A stretch of 64,000 bases of DNA, from NCBI GenBank assembly GCA_013397935.1, contig VZRN01000634.1, positions 1,602,614 to 1,666,613 on the forward strand, in the 5' to 3' direction. Made by a program: the position numbers and the translations under genes. This DNA is from Dasyornis broadbenti (lineage: Eukaryota > Chordata > Aves > Passeriformes > Dasyornithidae). Below, one piece after another: positions 10,834 through 24,076 of the stretch. The notes beneath the pieces are model-generated. The model was given only the letters and a program-made list of their open reading frames with translations. It was not told the DNA's origin and made no database searches. Position 1 is the first letter of the stretch. Each line of letters starts with the position of its first letter.

Positions 10834-13800
10834 TTGTCTAGTGCTGTGGGAAAGGTCTTGATGGCAATGCCAAAACCTTGGCACTTCTTGGTGGTTCCCA
10901 CGACTCCTGAGACTAAGCAGGTACCATTCACTGTCCTCACCGCAAGAAATGAAACCAACACACACAGTCTGGAAAGGGAACTGTGAGCAAGTCTAAATGC
11001 TCAGGGGACTGTGGCTCTGGTATGAACCACAGTACATCGTTTAAATGCAGATGCTTTTGATCCAATTACTTGAGGCTTAACCAAATAATTACAGAGGATG
11101 TTTCCTACTCACTCTGCTCAGATCTACTCCTTGTCATCTGCCAACAATTTCATTATTAAAACAGAGATCATAACAATATTAATAAGCCCCAACCAGTTTG
11201 CCCCTTGCACAGGCAGGAACAGATGGGCAATCTGTTACCCAAATATATTTGCATACTGTTTTTTGCGTAGATTGACAATGCAGGTGAATGGCAGATATTG
11301 ATACCTATCAGCATGTTTTAGCATGCCACACAACCCGTGATACAGCTCAGGTGTTAAGATCTGTGCTGAAGACACATTCCCTGGATGTCATGAAAACCCT
11401 GCAAAGCAATTAGAGAAGCAAATAAATTATTAAGAGTAAGAAGTGACAGCTCTGGGAATTGATGCAGATGCTGGTGAGAATCTAGGTTGTTACTGACAGG
11501 AAGTTATTGTTCAGCAGGTGATTGGCAAGGCATAAGAGACAGGAGTTTGGTGCTCCTTTGAATACCCTCCTCAGCAGCCACGGAAGGAAAGAAAGGGCAA
11601 CACAAGTTACTTGCAGGGTTTGGTGACTTCAGACTGCCAAGTCCAGCTACATCTGCCCTTACCCTGGCTCTGGAGCTGACTCGTCAGCACCCATCCCCTC
11701 ATCCTGCTGCTTCCTCAGTCACCCCAAGGAGCACTGCCACCATGTGCTCCCCATCTTCAGCCCCACTCCATGGGCCACATCCCTGGAAATGCAGCCTGGC
11801 AGCAATGGAGGCAGAACAAGCCTTACATCCACATGCTCCCTCCTTAAATTAGTTTTCAGTTCTCTCGCATCCGACTGAAATTAAAACTTGCAAATTTTGG
11901 ACTGCTGTCCTTGGCACTCTTGACATCTATTTATCATTTTGTTTGGTTTTTTTCTCCTTTCACTCTTGTTCTGTGCATCTGACACAGGAGCTGTCAGAAA
12001 GGACAGAAGTGGGAAAAAGCACTTGACACAAGAAGAATGAAGACATTCAAAGTAAAGTTTTTCCACAGAAAAGCCGTTTCCAGCCCAAGACTCTGTCTCT
12101 TTTTGATTTTCTTTTTTAACTTTGGTCTTTCCAAGAAAACAGACTCTAGTCACAAAGCATTTGCTTAGTTGCAAACTTGGGGTGTCCTGGAGCAGAATAA
12201 GAGACAGAGAAGTGAGAGCAAAAGGGGAAATGTTTTTTTAACAGCTGTGAATCTACATCAGCTCCCTGCAAACCCATGAGAAATCTTTCCATCTAATGTA
12301 ACAGGCCTGGTCTGTGCTCCCAGAGTTCAAAGTGTCCCTTGGATCTGTGGAAATATCTGTTTGTTTCTCCTGGGTAAGCGGCTGCCACTCCAGGCCTGCT
12401 GCTTCTCCCGTCTCTCCTACCTGCTATCAAACAGGACAGCTCCTGTAAGGGCAGATGTGAGAGTCTGTCACGAAATAAAGAGGCTGTTACTAAAACTTAT
12501 GTCACTGTGAACAACTGTTCTGACCCTACAAGAAACTCCTTCATATGCAGCCACAACATCACAGAGTGCATTGTAGGAAATCATCTGCTTGCACTTGAGC
12601 CCTCTTGAAATGCCACATTTATACCAGGGTCCCAAACAGACAAGTTTACTTTCAATTAAAAATCTGTATGTGGATGGGTCTGTATAAATCCACACATACC
12701 TCAGTCTCTGCATTAACCTCGTATATCTCTCTGGTCCTGTGCCATCTGCTCTATCACCTTCACGTGCACTGTTTCAAAACCTGTCCAGTTTCTTGCATTT
12801 CCTTTCCTTCTCTGCCAGAAGAGGTGGAACAGATCACTCAGATGTAATTTCAGCAAACAATAAATGCCTGTATCAGCTGTGCTGCCCTGAAAGCAGCAGA
12901 TGGAAATCTGAATCTGATTTTCCAGCTTCTACAGCATTTCTTTCCATAAGATCATTAAATTGAAGGTTCAAAGTTACACACTTTAAATCATGTCTTTTTG
13001 CAGAAAAGTGTAAGCTTCAAACAATCAAATTGCGATTCATAATCTGTCATTTGCAGTCAATATATCATGTCTAGCAAACATTAATTTACATGTAAGATTA
13101 CAAACTTTGTGGTTGTATTTTCCAAAGCTATTCAATAGTAGCAGTCATAGCCAACAATTGATAGGTAACTTTTCTAGTATACACAAATTAATCTTTGCTA
13201 ATTTGACCCTAATTTACACACAGTATTTTAAATAGCAACCCGTGAACACCCTCTGCCACTACGCACCATCAAGAGGAAACTATCCCACATAAGCCAGAAA
13301 TGAAACAATTGAAAAAAGAACAGTTTACACCACAACTAAGCAAAACCCAAAAACCCGCAATATACTAAACTTCAAAAAAATAAGTAAAATTCAAAGCTTC
13401 CAAAGGTGAATGATTACAGGTTTTGCCTCAACTGGGCAAAAGATGAGCCTTGTGCCAGCCAACACTTAATCAACTAAAATAAGGCTGCTGTGGTGGAAGG
13501 CAACTATCCCAACCTTGCACCACTCCAAGATAAAGAGTGACTGCACTAAAGCTTCTGCTTTGGTAAGCTGCCACGTGTGCAATAAAAACCAAACGTTTTC
13601 CCTTGAGGACAGGCTGGTTCCAGTCTGGCAGGGACCACGAGCACAGCTCCTGACGGACAGAGGAGGGACAGGATGCCTGACATGGCCATGAGCAGGGCTG
13701 GGCTCAATCAGGAACTCAGCTCACTGTCATTAAAATTAAAAGAAAGTCACTGTTGATGTGAAAGGGCCACCAGTGGTTCTATGTGCAGAGCCAGCACCCT

Positions 13801-15103
13801 CACCAGGGGGATTGTTATTTTAACACCTGTCTATTGGTACGTGGATGTTTTATTAATAGAAAGGATCACACACAGTCTGAGGTAAATTAAAATTCCAATT
13901 CTGCTATTCCGTCATTGTAGAATATGCCAGGCTGTTGTTTGATTTGGTTTCTAGCAAAGCAGGCTAACAAACTTCCTTCCAAGCCATTAATTCAGATATG
14001 CAATAAGGCTAATACAACTGCACTGGCTCATTAAGGCAATTTGATGTAACCCGCACTCATTAGAGCAGCCCTCTGACTGCAGCCTTGTTTTCAGACATCA
14101 TCAGAGATGACCTGTTGTGCCAAATGCCTCTTCTGTCTCAGGAAAACTTCAGAGAAATATCAAAATGGAAAACCTTGATTTACTCAGGTTTTAAAATCCA
14201 TTCAAATGCAAGAATATTACAACATTTTGAGTCTCTTTTTTCATCCAGAAAATTATTATTTAACTAGATGAAGGAAAATTCTACAATACAGACAGTGCCA
14301 TTAAAATAGTCGTGCAGGATGTAAGTTTACAGATAAAACAGATAAACTCCCTCCTGTATTTGGTGGAAAGGGTGGTTTAACCATACAGGAAAGGAAATAT
14401 AGGAAGGAGAAATCATGAGTGTGCCATAGTTGAAATAAGTAAGAACGAACCTGTGACCTTGGTATGCAGCCCAGGCTGCTGTCAGTATTAAAACTACAGA
14501 GAGCTGCTGCCCACAGTCAGGGAAAAAAAAAATTAAAATCTTTTTGTGCTTAAATAAAAAGAGGGACACTAAAAAGAAGGTACAAAGACAATTGAGGCAG
14601 CATTTAGCCTTTAAGCAGGGGCATTTACAGGTGTACCAGTCATCAAGCTTAGGATAATTAAGACTGACCCTTGAACTACATCCACCCATTTCAGTAGCTG
14701 GAGGTGAAGCACAAAACCTTTGAGTGCGACTAATTCTGAGTCCTCCATTGGAGAAATTAAGTAGCTTAACACAAAGCATCTTCTATTCCCTCAGCACACT
14801 TTAAAAAGACGGTTATTCACGTAATAAAAGGGAGACAGACATGCAGCAGACTTTTGACCCTCTGCTACACAGTAAAATCAACTGCCTAAGAACAACAAAA
14901 TAATCTATGTGCATGTTTGCTGTTTCCTAAACAAAAACCTGTTTCTTCAAAGTCAGGTTAACACTCAACATTTAATAAGGTCGTAACTGCACTGGCAGCC
15001 CTGCAGGCTTACAGCAGGCTGCTGCCCGTGATACATGCCTGCCTGGAAATTGTCCGAGTTCACTTTAGACGGAGAAGTTTGTTAAACTGAATTTATTTAT
15101 TTA
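10834..15103. other. Unique DNA with A/C-rich tracts, no gene seen
   Basis: No gene or interspersed repeat recognised. 13321-13392 is strongly A/C-rich low-complexity sequence. 13040-13240 and 13900-14070 are A+T-rich stretches with several TAAT/ATTA cores that could be conserved non-coding elements. The longest frame is 150 codons at 14327-14779 on the minus strand. It is rich in Phe, Leu and Cys, without domain similarity, and appears to be chance. Confidence 0.5.
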
Positions 15104-15128
15104 CTTAGGTACATGTCGTGTACCTAAG
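15104..15128. repeat. Perfect inverted repeat, 10-bp arms
   Basis: CTTAGGTACA (15104-15113) pairs with TGTACCTAAG (15119-15128) around a 5-nt centre. The arms are perfect and the element is isolated in unique DNA. It could be a palindromic protein-binding site or a small RNA hairpin; nothing nearby decides. Confidence 0.85.
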
Positions 15129-18100
15129 CCACCAATGCTGGGAGAAGCACTTGGTATGTGCATGGAGGATTCTGGGACTAGAACCAGAATTTTCTGACCC
15201 TCAATATCTCTCATTTGAACTAAAGAAAAGTCACTGGAGCTAAAAGTGACAACACATCCTCTGTCCCCTCTGTGGGCTGGCCTGGCTCTTTTGCTGAACT
15301 GCTGTAGCTCAGGCTCATCTTTGCTTGCCTTCACTACCCAGGATAGGTCCCTTTGCTCTGCCCTTAGTTTTCCAGGAGTGCTACTGCAGGATCAGTCTGA
15401 TGGAGGGAATGTGCATTTTCCATCACTGCTGTTTTTTCTCTCACATATCTGTGCTATTTTATCTTCAAGGAAGAGGGATAAACCTGTAATAGCAGCTCTC
15501 AAACACTTCAGCTCCCCACTGGATGTTCCTTCTCTCTCCCCCACGCCATTGAAGGCTAAACTCTCCCTTCAAAACTCAAATGTGAATGATGTTCACTTCT
15601 TAAATGGAAAAATGGAACTCCTCTTCCCACCTTCCTCCCTCCATTTTTAACACTCTTAATTTCAATACCATCAGCACTTGCCAGAGAATTCAGAAAGTAT
15701 CAGCATAATGAAATACAACGCTAAAATTCATGATGGTGAAGAACTGATAGCAGTTAGGATGTTTTCATAAAAATAAGATTACAATCAAGCCAATCAGTCT
15801 CAAAACTACTGTACAGAGAAGCATGCATTTTCTGACATTAGGAGGAATTTTCCCCACCTACGTTGTCATCCCTGAGTGAAGGAGACTCTTGGAAAAATGG
15901 AACAGTGTGTTCAAAACACCAGCAGACCACATGCAGGACAAGCATGCCTTCAAAATCGTCAGAAGGTCACCAAGCCTGCACGTTGAAAGTTAGGATCTAT
16001 TTAAATACTTTTATTGGAAAGTGGATATACCTTCATTTTGTCCAAAAGGCACTTAAAACATGGCAACATTACACATCTAGCTGTAGGAATGTACCCCAAT
16101 CTGCCTCACTCCTCAGTGAGACTGAAGGAATTCGCATTGCTCTGAATCACACACACATCACGGATGGAGTCCCATTAGACTCCTAAGAGGTTGATTACAA
16201 TGTCACAGTCATTAGATCGGAAAGAAACATTTTGTTTGAATCTAGGATTCTCTTCAACAGAGAACTACTAAAAGAAAAAGAAGAAACCAATTTATATGTT
16301 TAAAAAGTGAAATAAAGGCCTGTAATTATCAGGGTTTTAATGATCTCTATCAAATTACCTGTTTCGAAGCAATAGATGTGCTAAACGATTTTCAGTAGTA
16401 GCACCTATGTGCTACAGCACACCATTATGGAGTGCAAAGAAAAGTGCTGAGGGGATCCCAGGGCAAGGAGTGATGCTGGTGAGGAAATAAGGAAATAACT
16501 GGGAGCCAGAAAGAGATGCTGGCAGAGCCCTGTAGGCATAAGGCAAAGGAAAACAGTACCAGGGAGGGCAAAGCAAAAAGCCTGTCCTAACAGCCAAGTC
16601 ACCCTGGTCTCGGGGGGTTCAACTCCCTGGCGTAGGAGGAGGAGAAGAAAAGGCACATCTCCTACCTTGACCTATGGACTTCCACTTTCTCTCCATCCAA
16701 TCACTCCTGGGCTGCCTTGATCCATGCGAAAGAAAACATTAACCAGCTTGCCATCCAAATCACGTGTCCATCTTGCTTAACGAAAATAAACACTCAGGAA
16801 TGCATTCAAGCATCAACTGGAAAAATCTGGAGCAGGAATACCCAAGAAACGTGAATAGGTTTAAGTCAGACAGGCCAAATTCTCACGCTTTCACGTCCTG
16901 CGAATGTCTGGGCAACAGCAGGCGTTCCAGGGTGCAGGGCTGCACCCCACAGCGCTGCCTGTGGGCTCAGCCTGTGCAGATGGGAGAGGAACCTCAGCAG
17001 GGTGTGATGGAGAGCTGCCCAGGCTGCCGTAGCTCCCCGTATGAACACAAGGGTACAAACATCCTTCTGGGAATTAGCATTTACATTTTATTTGTGGCTT
17101 GGTTTTGCATTTTTTTCAGGCTGCTGTAGGCAACATATTTGTAGTTCACTGGACACAGCCTTCCTAATAACCATTACTGTTCCTGGTAATTTTTAATGAG
17201 TTGATGCAAGGCAGTTTCACTTCCTTCCCCCTTTAGAAAGAATTTATAAAAAAGATCAGTATAGGAACAATAGACTCATAATCGGAGAAGCCACATGCCA
17301 TGATTACAATTAAAGGAGCCATCTGTTTCTTTACAGTCATGCACATCTCAAACAAAAAGTACACACATGACATATGTCATTACTTCCACTTTCCTAATAG
17401 AAAATATTCGCTATGATTCCCTCCCACAGAAGCGCAGGAAGCTCTACCACCCGCTTGCAATGCTGGAGGAGTCCCTCCCACTAAAGCTCTACAAGCAGTG
17501 GATTCAGGTTTTGTCTCTTCCTCAGCCAACCCAGCATGGCTTTTCATGCCTCTGTGAATCCTTTGCAAACATCTTTTCCGCAAGCTCTGCGGCTGGGGAT
17601 TGGCTTGCTGCTCCCTACCATCAAGAGGAACTGCACTGCTGAGCTCCATACGTACACTTGTGTCTTACCATTTAAAAGTCAATTTAGGAAATTAAGCTAT
17701 TCACTGGATGATATATTTTCATGTCAATGTATTGTAATATGCAATTTTTTTTTCCTTTCATCTACTTCCAAATTGCCCTGACAAAAGCAGATGATGGAAA
17801 TGCACCAGACACACCCAGACATACTCCTCAACATCAGCTTCCAGGCAGTCACGGACAATGAGTGCAAATATTCCCACACTCCCTCACTGGCAGGAGTAAG
17901 CAACAGCACCGTGCTCTCTCTCCTTTGTTCTCCACCACACACACATGGCCAGCTGGAGACAGAAGACCGAGGTCCCACTCCAGGGTAACACAGCCACACC
18001 ACCAGCACACGGTGACACCCTTGCTTGTATCACATTAACAAAGCCCACAGGCTAAGAAGCATATTCATAAAGCAAAGCATCATCTGTGGTCACATATATC

Positions 18101-18919
18101 CCCAGAGTGGTCTACTGGAGCAAAAGATACCTCTTCTGCACCAGTGTTTTGGAAAAAAAGCTGTTTGATGCTCTTCTCCTGCTGGAAACACTAGCACGGT
18201 ACAGTCACTTTCATCCTGAGGCTCCCCGGACATCACATTTGGGTTCATCCCACCTCAACTTAAAAGGTTTGCTCAACTGAATGTCTCCACTGTTCCCAGA
18301 AGCTTCTCAGTTTTATGGCATGTTCAAATAGCATAATCCAAAGAGAAGCAGGCTCTGTAGGACAATTGCAATAATCAGTACTAAACAATATCCAAAGCCC
18401 TGACATCTTGCTATGAAGTTAGAGACTTACACAGGCTACCCACCAAAGCAGCTCCTGCCAGAAGCAAAATCAGGGCAGCATCTGTAGGAGTCAAAACTGG
18501 TTTTGAGCAGTGATGCTACCCTGGAATGTGAGCGAGGTGGTTCAGGGGAAATCATCAGGAGGGGTCACCATTGCACTGAGACCCAACTGGCATTGGTGTT
18601 GCTCTCTTCTGCTCAGCCCTGCCAAACAGACTATCCCTAAACTAGAAAGAACAGACCAAGGACAAGCGTTCTCAAACAAACCTCTCCTGAAACACTATAA
18701 AATTCTTCCTTCTAAAACATCTCCTCCTCTTTCCCTGCCTTGCCAGAGTTCAAACACTGAAGAGTTCAAGACTACCTACTGTGCCACTGAGACATCGTGA
18801 AAGGATTTCTTCAGAAAAATCAAAGAGTAGCTTAATTTAAGTTTGTCTGACCTGGGTTGCTACCCTTGCTCTCAGTTACAGAAAACCTTTAAATAGGAAT
18901 AGAACAGAAAAAACAACAA
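15129..18919. other. Unique DNA, no gene seen
   Basis: Holds a short 8-bp inverted repeat at 16930-16947 and a minus-strand acceptor-like tract at about 16268-16288 with a short open segment behind it (see findings). 17160-17400 is A+T-rich and could be regulatory. Reading frames up to 121 codons (16764-17129, plus) show no known domain. Confidence 0.5.
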
Positions 18920-19069
18920 NNNNNNNNNNNNNNNNNNNNNNNNNNNNNNNNNNNNNNNNNNNNNNNNNNNNNNNNNNNNNNNNNNNNNNNNNNNNNNNNN
19001 NNNNNNNNNNNNNNNNNNNNNNNNNNNNNNNNNNNNNNNNNNNNNNNNNNNNNNNNNNNNNNNNNNNNN
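18920..19069. other. Assembly gap (150 N)
   Basis: Run of 150 N flanked by A-rich sequence on the left and unique sequence on the right. The two long minus-strand reading frames that cross it are artefacts of the N run. Confidence 0.99.
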
Positions 19070-20942
19070 CTCTCTGCAGGCCTGAATCTCTGTAAGCTGT
19101 TTATCAGAGGCCAGGAGACAACCTCTGAAGTTATACACTGGCAGCTCTGCAGCGGGAATGTTTTGTTCACCCATCGTGCTCTCCCATGTAGATCATCATT
19201 CCTGTTCGCAGACACGTATTTCATTATTCGCAATACTCTGTGACCCTGAGATGTTCTGTAAATTCTCCATGTCAGTTCAGTGAAAAACACTGTCTTCCTC
19301 ACGTCTATCTATATTCTGTTTCTGTGACATCTTGCATTATAATGCAGGATTGCCCACCCATGGCAATCATTCCTTTGCTTTGATCATCTGTGGAATGCTT
19401 AATGATGAAAGATGTTAAGATGAAAAAAAAAAAATTTAAAAAGCATTTTGTATCCTTAATTCAAACATTGTATTAACATTGCACATTTTTAAAGTACAGT
19501 TTTAAGTCCTGTAAATATTTACATAAACACACACACATATATATAGTACATTTATTTTTTTATCTGTCCTTCTAAACACAAACTTGTAACAAAAGATATG
19601 CACTGGGGTTATGATCAATACCAGATTTGTGTTTCAGAGGCACGAAGTCAGGACATACTTCACAATTCCCATCCTCTCCCACTCCACAAACACATTCCTA
19701 AATAGCTACGTACACTGACACCTTATTTAAAAAATAACTGGGTTAAGCCTCTGCTGAAGAGGAGGGCAAGGTGTAATCAAGATTTATTGATATTTCAGCT
19801 GTCCTTCTGCACTTTTCACATCATTCTGCCTTCTAACAATTACATTCTACTGCAGGGTACATAGACAAATATATCCATCCTGAAAACCCCTCATCTACCT
19901 AGGAAAATCTGTCTTCAAAACGTTTATGAAAATAAAATCAATTGTACACATATTAGAAAAAAAAAAAGATGAATGAGGCAAGAGTGGCTGGGTAGAAATG
20001 CTCAACACTGACAAAAAGGGAACAAAGAATCAGTGAGGTACGTAATAGAAAATGATTTCCACATTTTAAGCTATCTACTCACATACCAATTTTTTCCTTA
20101 GCTTCCTCTTCACCGCTTGTCTGTCATGGGATCACACATGGTGCAAGGACCAAAGCCATCCCAGCAAACTGTGTGCACAGCCATGGCAGCAGCAGGATGA
20201 TGCTGTGCTCCCTGGTGCTGCCCCTGTCAGCTCTCGAGGTGAGCAAAGCACTCCCTGCAGGTAAAGGAGAGCGGAGGATGGCAAGCGTACCCGTACCAGT
20301 CCTGCTGTCCATGGCATGCTCCCTGTGCCGGCTCTGCAAGTCCTGCCCCTGAGCTTCCAGACACCTAGGGAGCCTCACCTATCTCTAAACAGCACCACCT
20401 GAAATCCTAGCACTCAAAGAGTCAAGGCAGTTTTCTCTCTGGCTTAGAAACACACTGCCAATTAAACATCAGAGCAATCAGGAGCACTAAATCCAGGCAT
20501 AAAGGTTATATGAGTAAAGAGTTTTAAATTATACCATCAGGAATTACATGTGTTGTGGAAGTCGTTTTCAAGCTACTTCAGATTTCTGCATGAAGGATGA
20601 CGTATAAACCTAAGAGCAAGGGTGGGCATAAGCTAATAGCAGACTGATCTACCTGAGCTCAGAGATGGGTGCTGTCCTGTCCCAGCCCTCCTCAGGATCA
20701 GGCTATTTTGGGAGGAAAGCAGCTTACTAAATTTCAAACTAATGCCCAATTCATCAAATGTCCATAGAGCAAAACCAAGCATCACCAGTATCGCTGTTCC
20801 ATCCCTCAGCAGTGTGAGCCCAGCAGCCTTTCCCTTGAGTGGGCCAGGAAACCACCAGCTAAGCTTCTCCCTCAAGGTGTCATTCCCTCTGAGCCGAGTC
20901 AAGAGGAGCAAGGGGAGATCATTTTTGGTAGAAAACTTGTGG
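19070..20942. other. Unique DNA, no gene seen
   Basis: Ordinary A+T-rich sequence with a 12-base A-run near 19425 and an A11 near 19960. 20120-20380 is more GC-rich and open on the minus strand for 84 codons without recognisable similarity. Confidence 0.55.
19527..19545. repeat. Short (AC)5(AT)4 microsatellite
   Basis: Five AC units followed by alternating AT, perfect over 19 bases. It is short, so probably of low variability. Confidence 0.85.
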
Positions 20943-21173
20943 CTGACACAGCACCCCAGGGCAGACACGCTCCCTGACATGGCTATGGGTGATGGTTCAG
21001 TGTCCTGAGTGCTGTCCTCCTCCCCCAGAGCCGCCAGCAGCACCCTGGGCTGGACATACTCCCTGACACAGCTCCCCTGGCTGGACATGTCCCTGACACG
21101 GCTGTGGGCGATGGTTCAGTGTCCTGAGTGCTGTCCTCCTCCCCCAGAGCTGCCAGGGGCACCCCGGGCTGAG
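20943..21173. repeat. Tandem duplication, period about 119-120 bp, two copies
   Basis: The segment beginning CTGACACAGCACCCC at 20943 recurs from about 21063. The block GATGGTTCAG at 20991 returns at 21110 and the following 50 bases (including GTGCTGTCCTCCTCCCCCAG) are almost identical. The copies differ by scattered substitutions and one indel. A shorter subrepeat around CTGGACAT and TCCCTGACAC recurs at 21050 and 21081. The unit is GC-rich compared with its surroundings and looks like a young two-copy minisatellite. Open frames on both strands across it share no known domain. Confidence 0.9.
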
Positions 21174-22163
21174 CCGTTCGGGCAGTGCAGCATCGCTTCT
21201 CCTCAGTGCCCAGCAGGAACCTTCCTCATCACCCACTAGCAATGTTCAGGTTTTTCCTGGTTGATTCTACTCTTCTTTGATATTCTCCCTGACAAAGCAG
21301 TTTTACTAGCCAGCAGCTATCCACATCTTGAGCTAATAAATGCTATATATTATTTCTTTTTATTAAACCTCTTCTAGCAATAGTAGAGGTTATTTTAAGA
21401 CTTGGAAGTAAGAAAGCAATCATTCAGTCATAGAGAGGAGTGTCAGTAAACTGAGATCAGCCAAGAAAACCAGCAATATTTCAGAAAAGTTCTTTCTGGA
21501 TCCTTCCACTGCTTCTTGACTGACAAAGCCTTGCTGAGATGAGGCACAAGCACACACGTACGTGGAAATTACTGTCACTTGCCACTTATGCAAGTTTGGA
21601 AATTCTCTTTTAATGCTCTCTCTTTACAGTGAGAAGAAATCATTCAACAAGCACCGTTTTTCACCATGCTGAAGCACCTTCAACATGAAAGCCTCCCAGC
21701 CTGGACCGGCTAAATCATCCAAGCTGCGTGCAGCTCCTGTGCGGGGACAGGGGATAAACGTGCGCATCAAACTGCTTTGTGCAGTGCACAGATTGTTCCC
21801 TGTTACATTACCTGGAGGACACAAACCAGAGAACTGCAGCTCGATAGAAAATGTACACAATTAAAGCTTAAAACTCCGGAGGGATGGAGAGGAAATGCTT
21901 GGCAAGGAGAAGTACTGCTCTGCTATGTGGTGCAGCCCTTGGCTCCGTTTCAGCTTCAGGGAAATACTTAAGCATGGGCGTCTGTTTATTTTGAAGATGT
22001 CAAACCATCAGCCAATTTTATAAAACAAAAAGCATTCGGAATGGAGAGTACTTCAGGCCAACCATCACGCTGCAAAGTTTCTTTTGGCTAATTAAAAAAG
22101 TTCTTTATAAATGTTTCTCTATTTGCATCTCTAATTTGGTTTCAGGTCTAAAAGTGGTATTTG
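21174..22163. other. Unique DNA, no gene seen
   Basis: No repeat recognised. A strong plus-strand acceptor consensus ends at 21630 (CTCTCTCTTTACAG) but no plausible donor follows in an open frame. Confidence 0.55.
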
Positions 22164-22230
22164 AAAAAAAACCAACCAACCAAACAAACAAAAAAACCCC
22201 AACAACAACAAAAAACCCCACAAACCACAC
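22164..22230 (+). repeat. A/C-rich low-complexity tract
   Basis: A run of A8 leads into ACCA and AACA steps and two AAAAAACCCC blocks, with almost no G or T over about 67 bases. Similar A/C-rich tracts occur at 40877-40953 and, reversed, at the window end. It may be a decayed A-rich tail or slippage product. Confidence 0.85.
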
Positions 22231-24014
22231 AGCTAAAAGATGCATGGCAAGTTTTGGCAAAATGAAAACTTTTATGCAAAACTGACCTGATTCTGGGAGA
22301 AGCAAAATGTGAACACAGCATGGCATAATTGCATGAGTTTGTTATTACAGTCATTCTAGCGACATCTGCTTCTTTCTTTGCCTCACTGGTTTGCACATTA
22401 TAAAAAGCAGACGGCATTAGATGCTGATCATTCAGGAAGGTCACCACCTGACTGTGATACATACTTCCACCTAATTATTTTAGGCTTATTTATGATAGAC
22501 CAGAAATTTATTACTGTACAGAGAATAACCACATTCAAAAAAGTTTCAATAGCAAAACTGAAATAAAACGGCACTGATAGAATAACTTGAAACATACAGT
22601 GTAAGAAGGGTTAATTTTCTGTTATAAGACTTAGAAGTTTTCCATGGGGAGCTCTTTTTCACTGTGATTTATCACTTTGATTTTGCGTGTTTTTTCCTCA
22701 TCTCATTTTCATGAATCACTGTATCACATTCAAGAACAAAGTTTGATTCCATTGCTTCTACTGGAAGGATGTTTCAGGGTGTCCTGCTGCTCAGAAATCC
22801 ATGTACTACAAAGAGAACACAGAAATCATCATAGAGTATCATTAGCAGAAAGATTACTATTACTTCCTCATGAATTTGCTCTTTTACTTTCAATTACACT
22901 GATCCTGCAGTTAGCCAGGCAGTAGTCTAACCTAATCAATAAATCTGCACAAAAAGCAACAGAATTGGGCCAAATGCAACAATAAAGGGTAGAAAAAAAT
23001 TGCACTAAATAGGTGCTATCATAACTAAAGACTGAAAGATACAATGGCAAAATTCTCCTCTCTGACCTGTGCTACTGATGGACACACAGGGTGTACCTGT
23101 ACTGTAATTTCTGGATTGGTGATATAAATGGCACTGCCAGTAACTTTCATGGATCTTCCCCGTGCCAATAAAACTCAGAAAACCTAAATGGCCATGACAG
23201 ATCTGTAAAGGAAGGGAAATCCTTCACCGCAGCTTGAAGAGAAATGCAGCAGTGAGACATAACCAATAAAATAATAAATGAAGCTACATGGCACATGCTT
23301 GAGATAAAAACCAAAATTCCCAAACAGATGTCCAAGGGTCCCAACATTCAGCATGGCCCACATGCTGCAGAGGAGGGGTTACTGGAACAGGTGGCTTGGT
23401 CCAGTCTAACAGGGCTCCTGTGGAGTTTTGCAGACTAGCTCTGTTTTACTGCACGCAAAACTCAGACTGAGAAACCAAAGGAAGCTCCTTGCATCAAAAC
23501 TCTTGGGATGCCTCCGTCTTAAATAGCCCTTTCTAGACCTGCTCACTCCTGCACGCACCATTAAGAAGCAGGAAATTATTCTTATTTCACCATGAAACAA
23601 AACACTGTTAATTGATTCTGAATAGATACAATATGGAAATTGCAATTACAGTAACTCCAGCTGCTGAGACAGAATGTGAACAGCAGCCATGGACTCTAAA
23701 TTGCAGTTCAACAGCACTTTCCAAAAATCCCCAAGAAGACTGATGAACACAGACAATCCTGCTGTGAGACTGAAGTATGTTTTCCTAAAAATATCTTTTT
23801 GTTTTCCATTTTTTATTGCTGTTTCTAGATTTATTTTTTTTTTCACTCCATGCATTAATTGGAATAATACAAACTATAAATATGGTACGTGCCAGTCACA
23901 GCAATTACAGTGCTGAGACTCAAAGTAAATCTTTAATGCAAATACATTTATTGCAATATCTAAAAGTATCATAAGATATGCATTAAGTTAAAAATGTCAC
24001 ATGGGACAGTATTA
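22231..24014. other. Unique DNA, no gene seen
   Basis: 22600-22760 is locally T-rich on the plus strand. No exon, repeat or RNA gene could be supported. Confidence 0.55.
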
Positions 24015-24076
24015 AAACCATAACATGGTTTGGGTTGAAAGGGACCTTTAAAGATCATCTAGACCAACCCTCAAAA
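24015..24076 (-). mobile_element. CR1 LINE 3' end fragment, minus strand
   Basis: The plus strand shows the reverse complement of the CR1 terminus: ATGGTTTGGGTTGAAAGGGA, then CCTTTAAAGATCATCTAGAC and CAACCC. The terminal octamers are degraded (only ACCATAACATGG remains beside 24015). The fragment may extend a further 30 bases but similarity fades. It is short and diverged, so older than most bird CR1 tails or deleted at its inner end. Confidence 0.88.

Noticed and set aside
14327..14779. 150-codon minus-strand frame rich in Phe, Leu and Cys
   Set aside because: No ordered membrane-segment pattern or domain. Composition follows A+T-rich DNA read on the T-rich strand.
18872..19302. 100- and 137-codon minus-strand frames
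   Set aside because: They run through the 150-N gap, so their length is an artefact.
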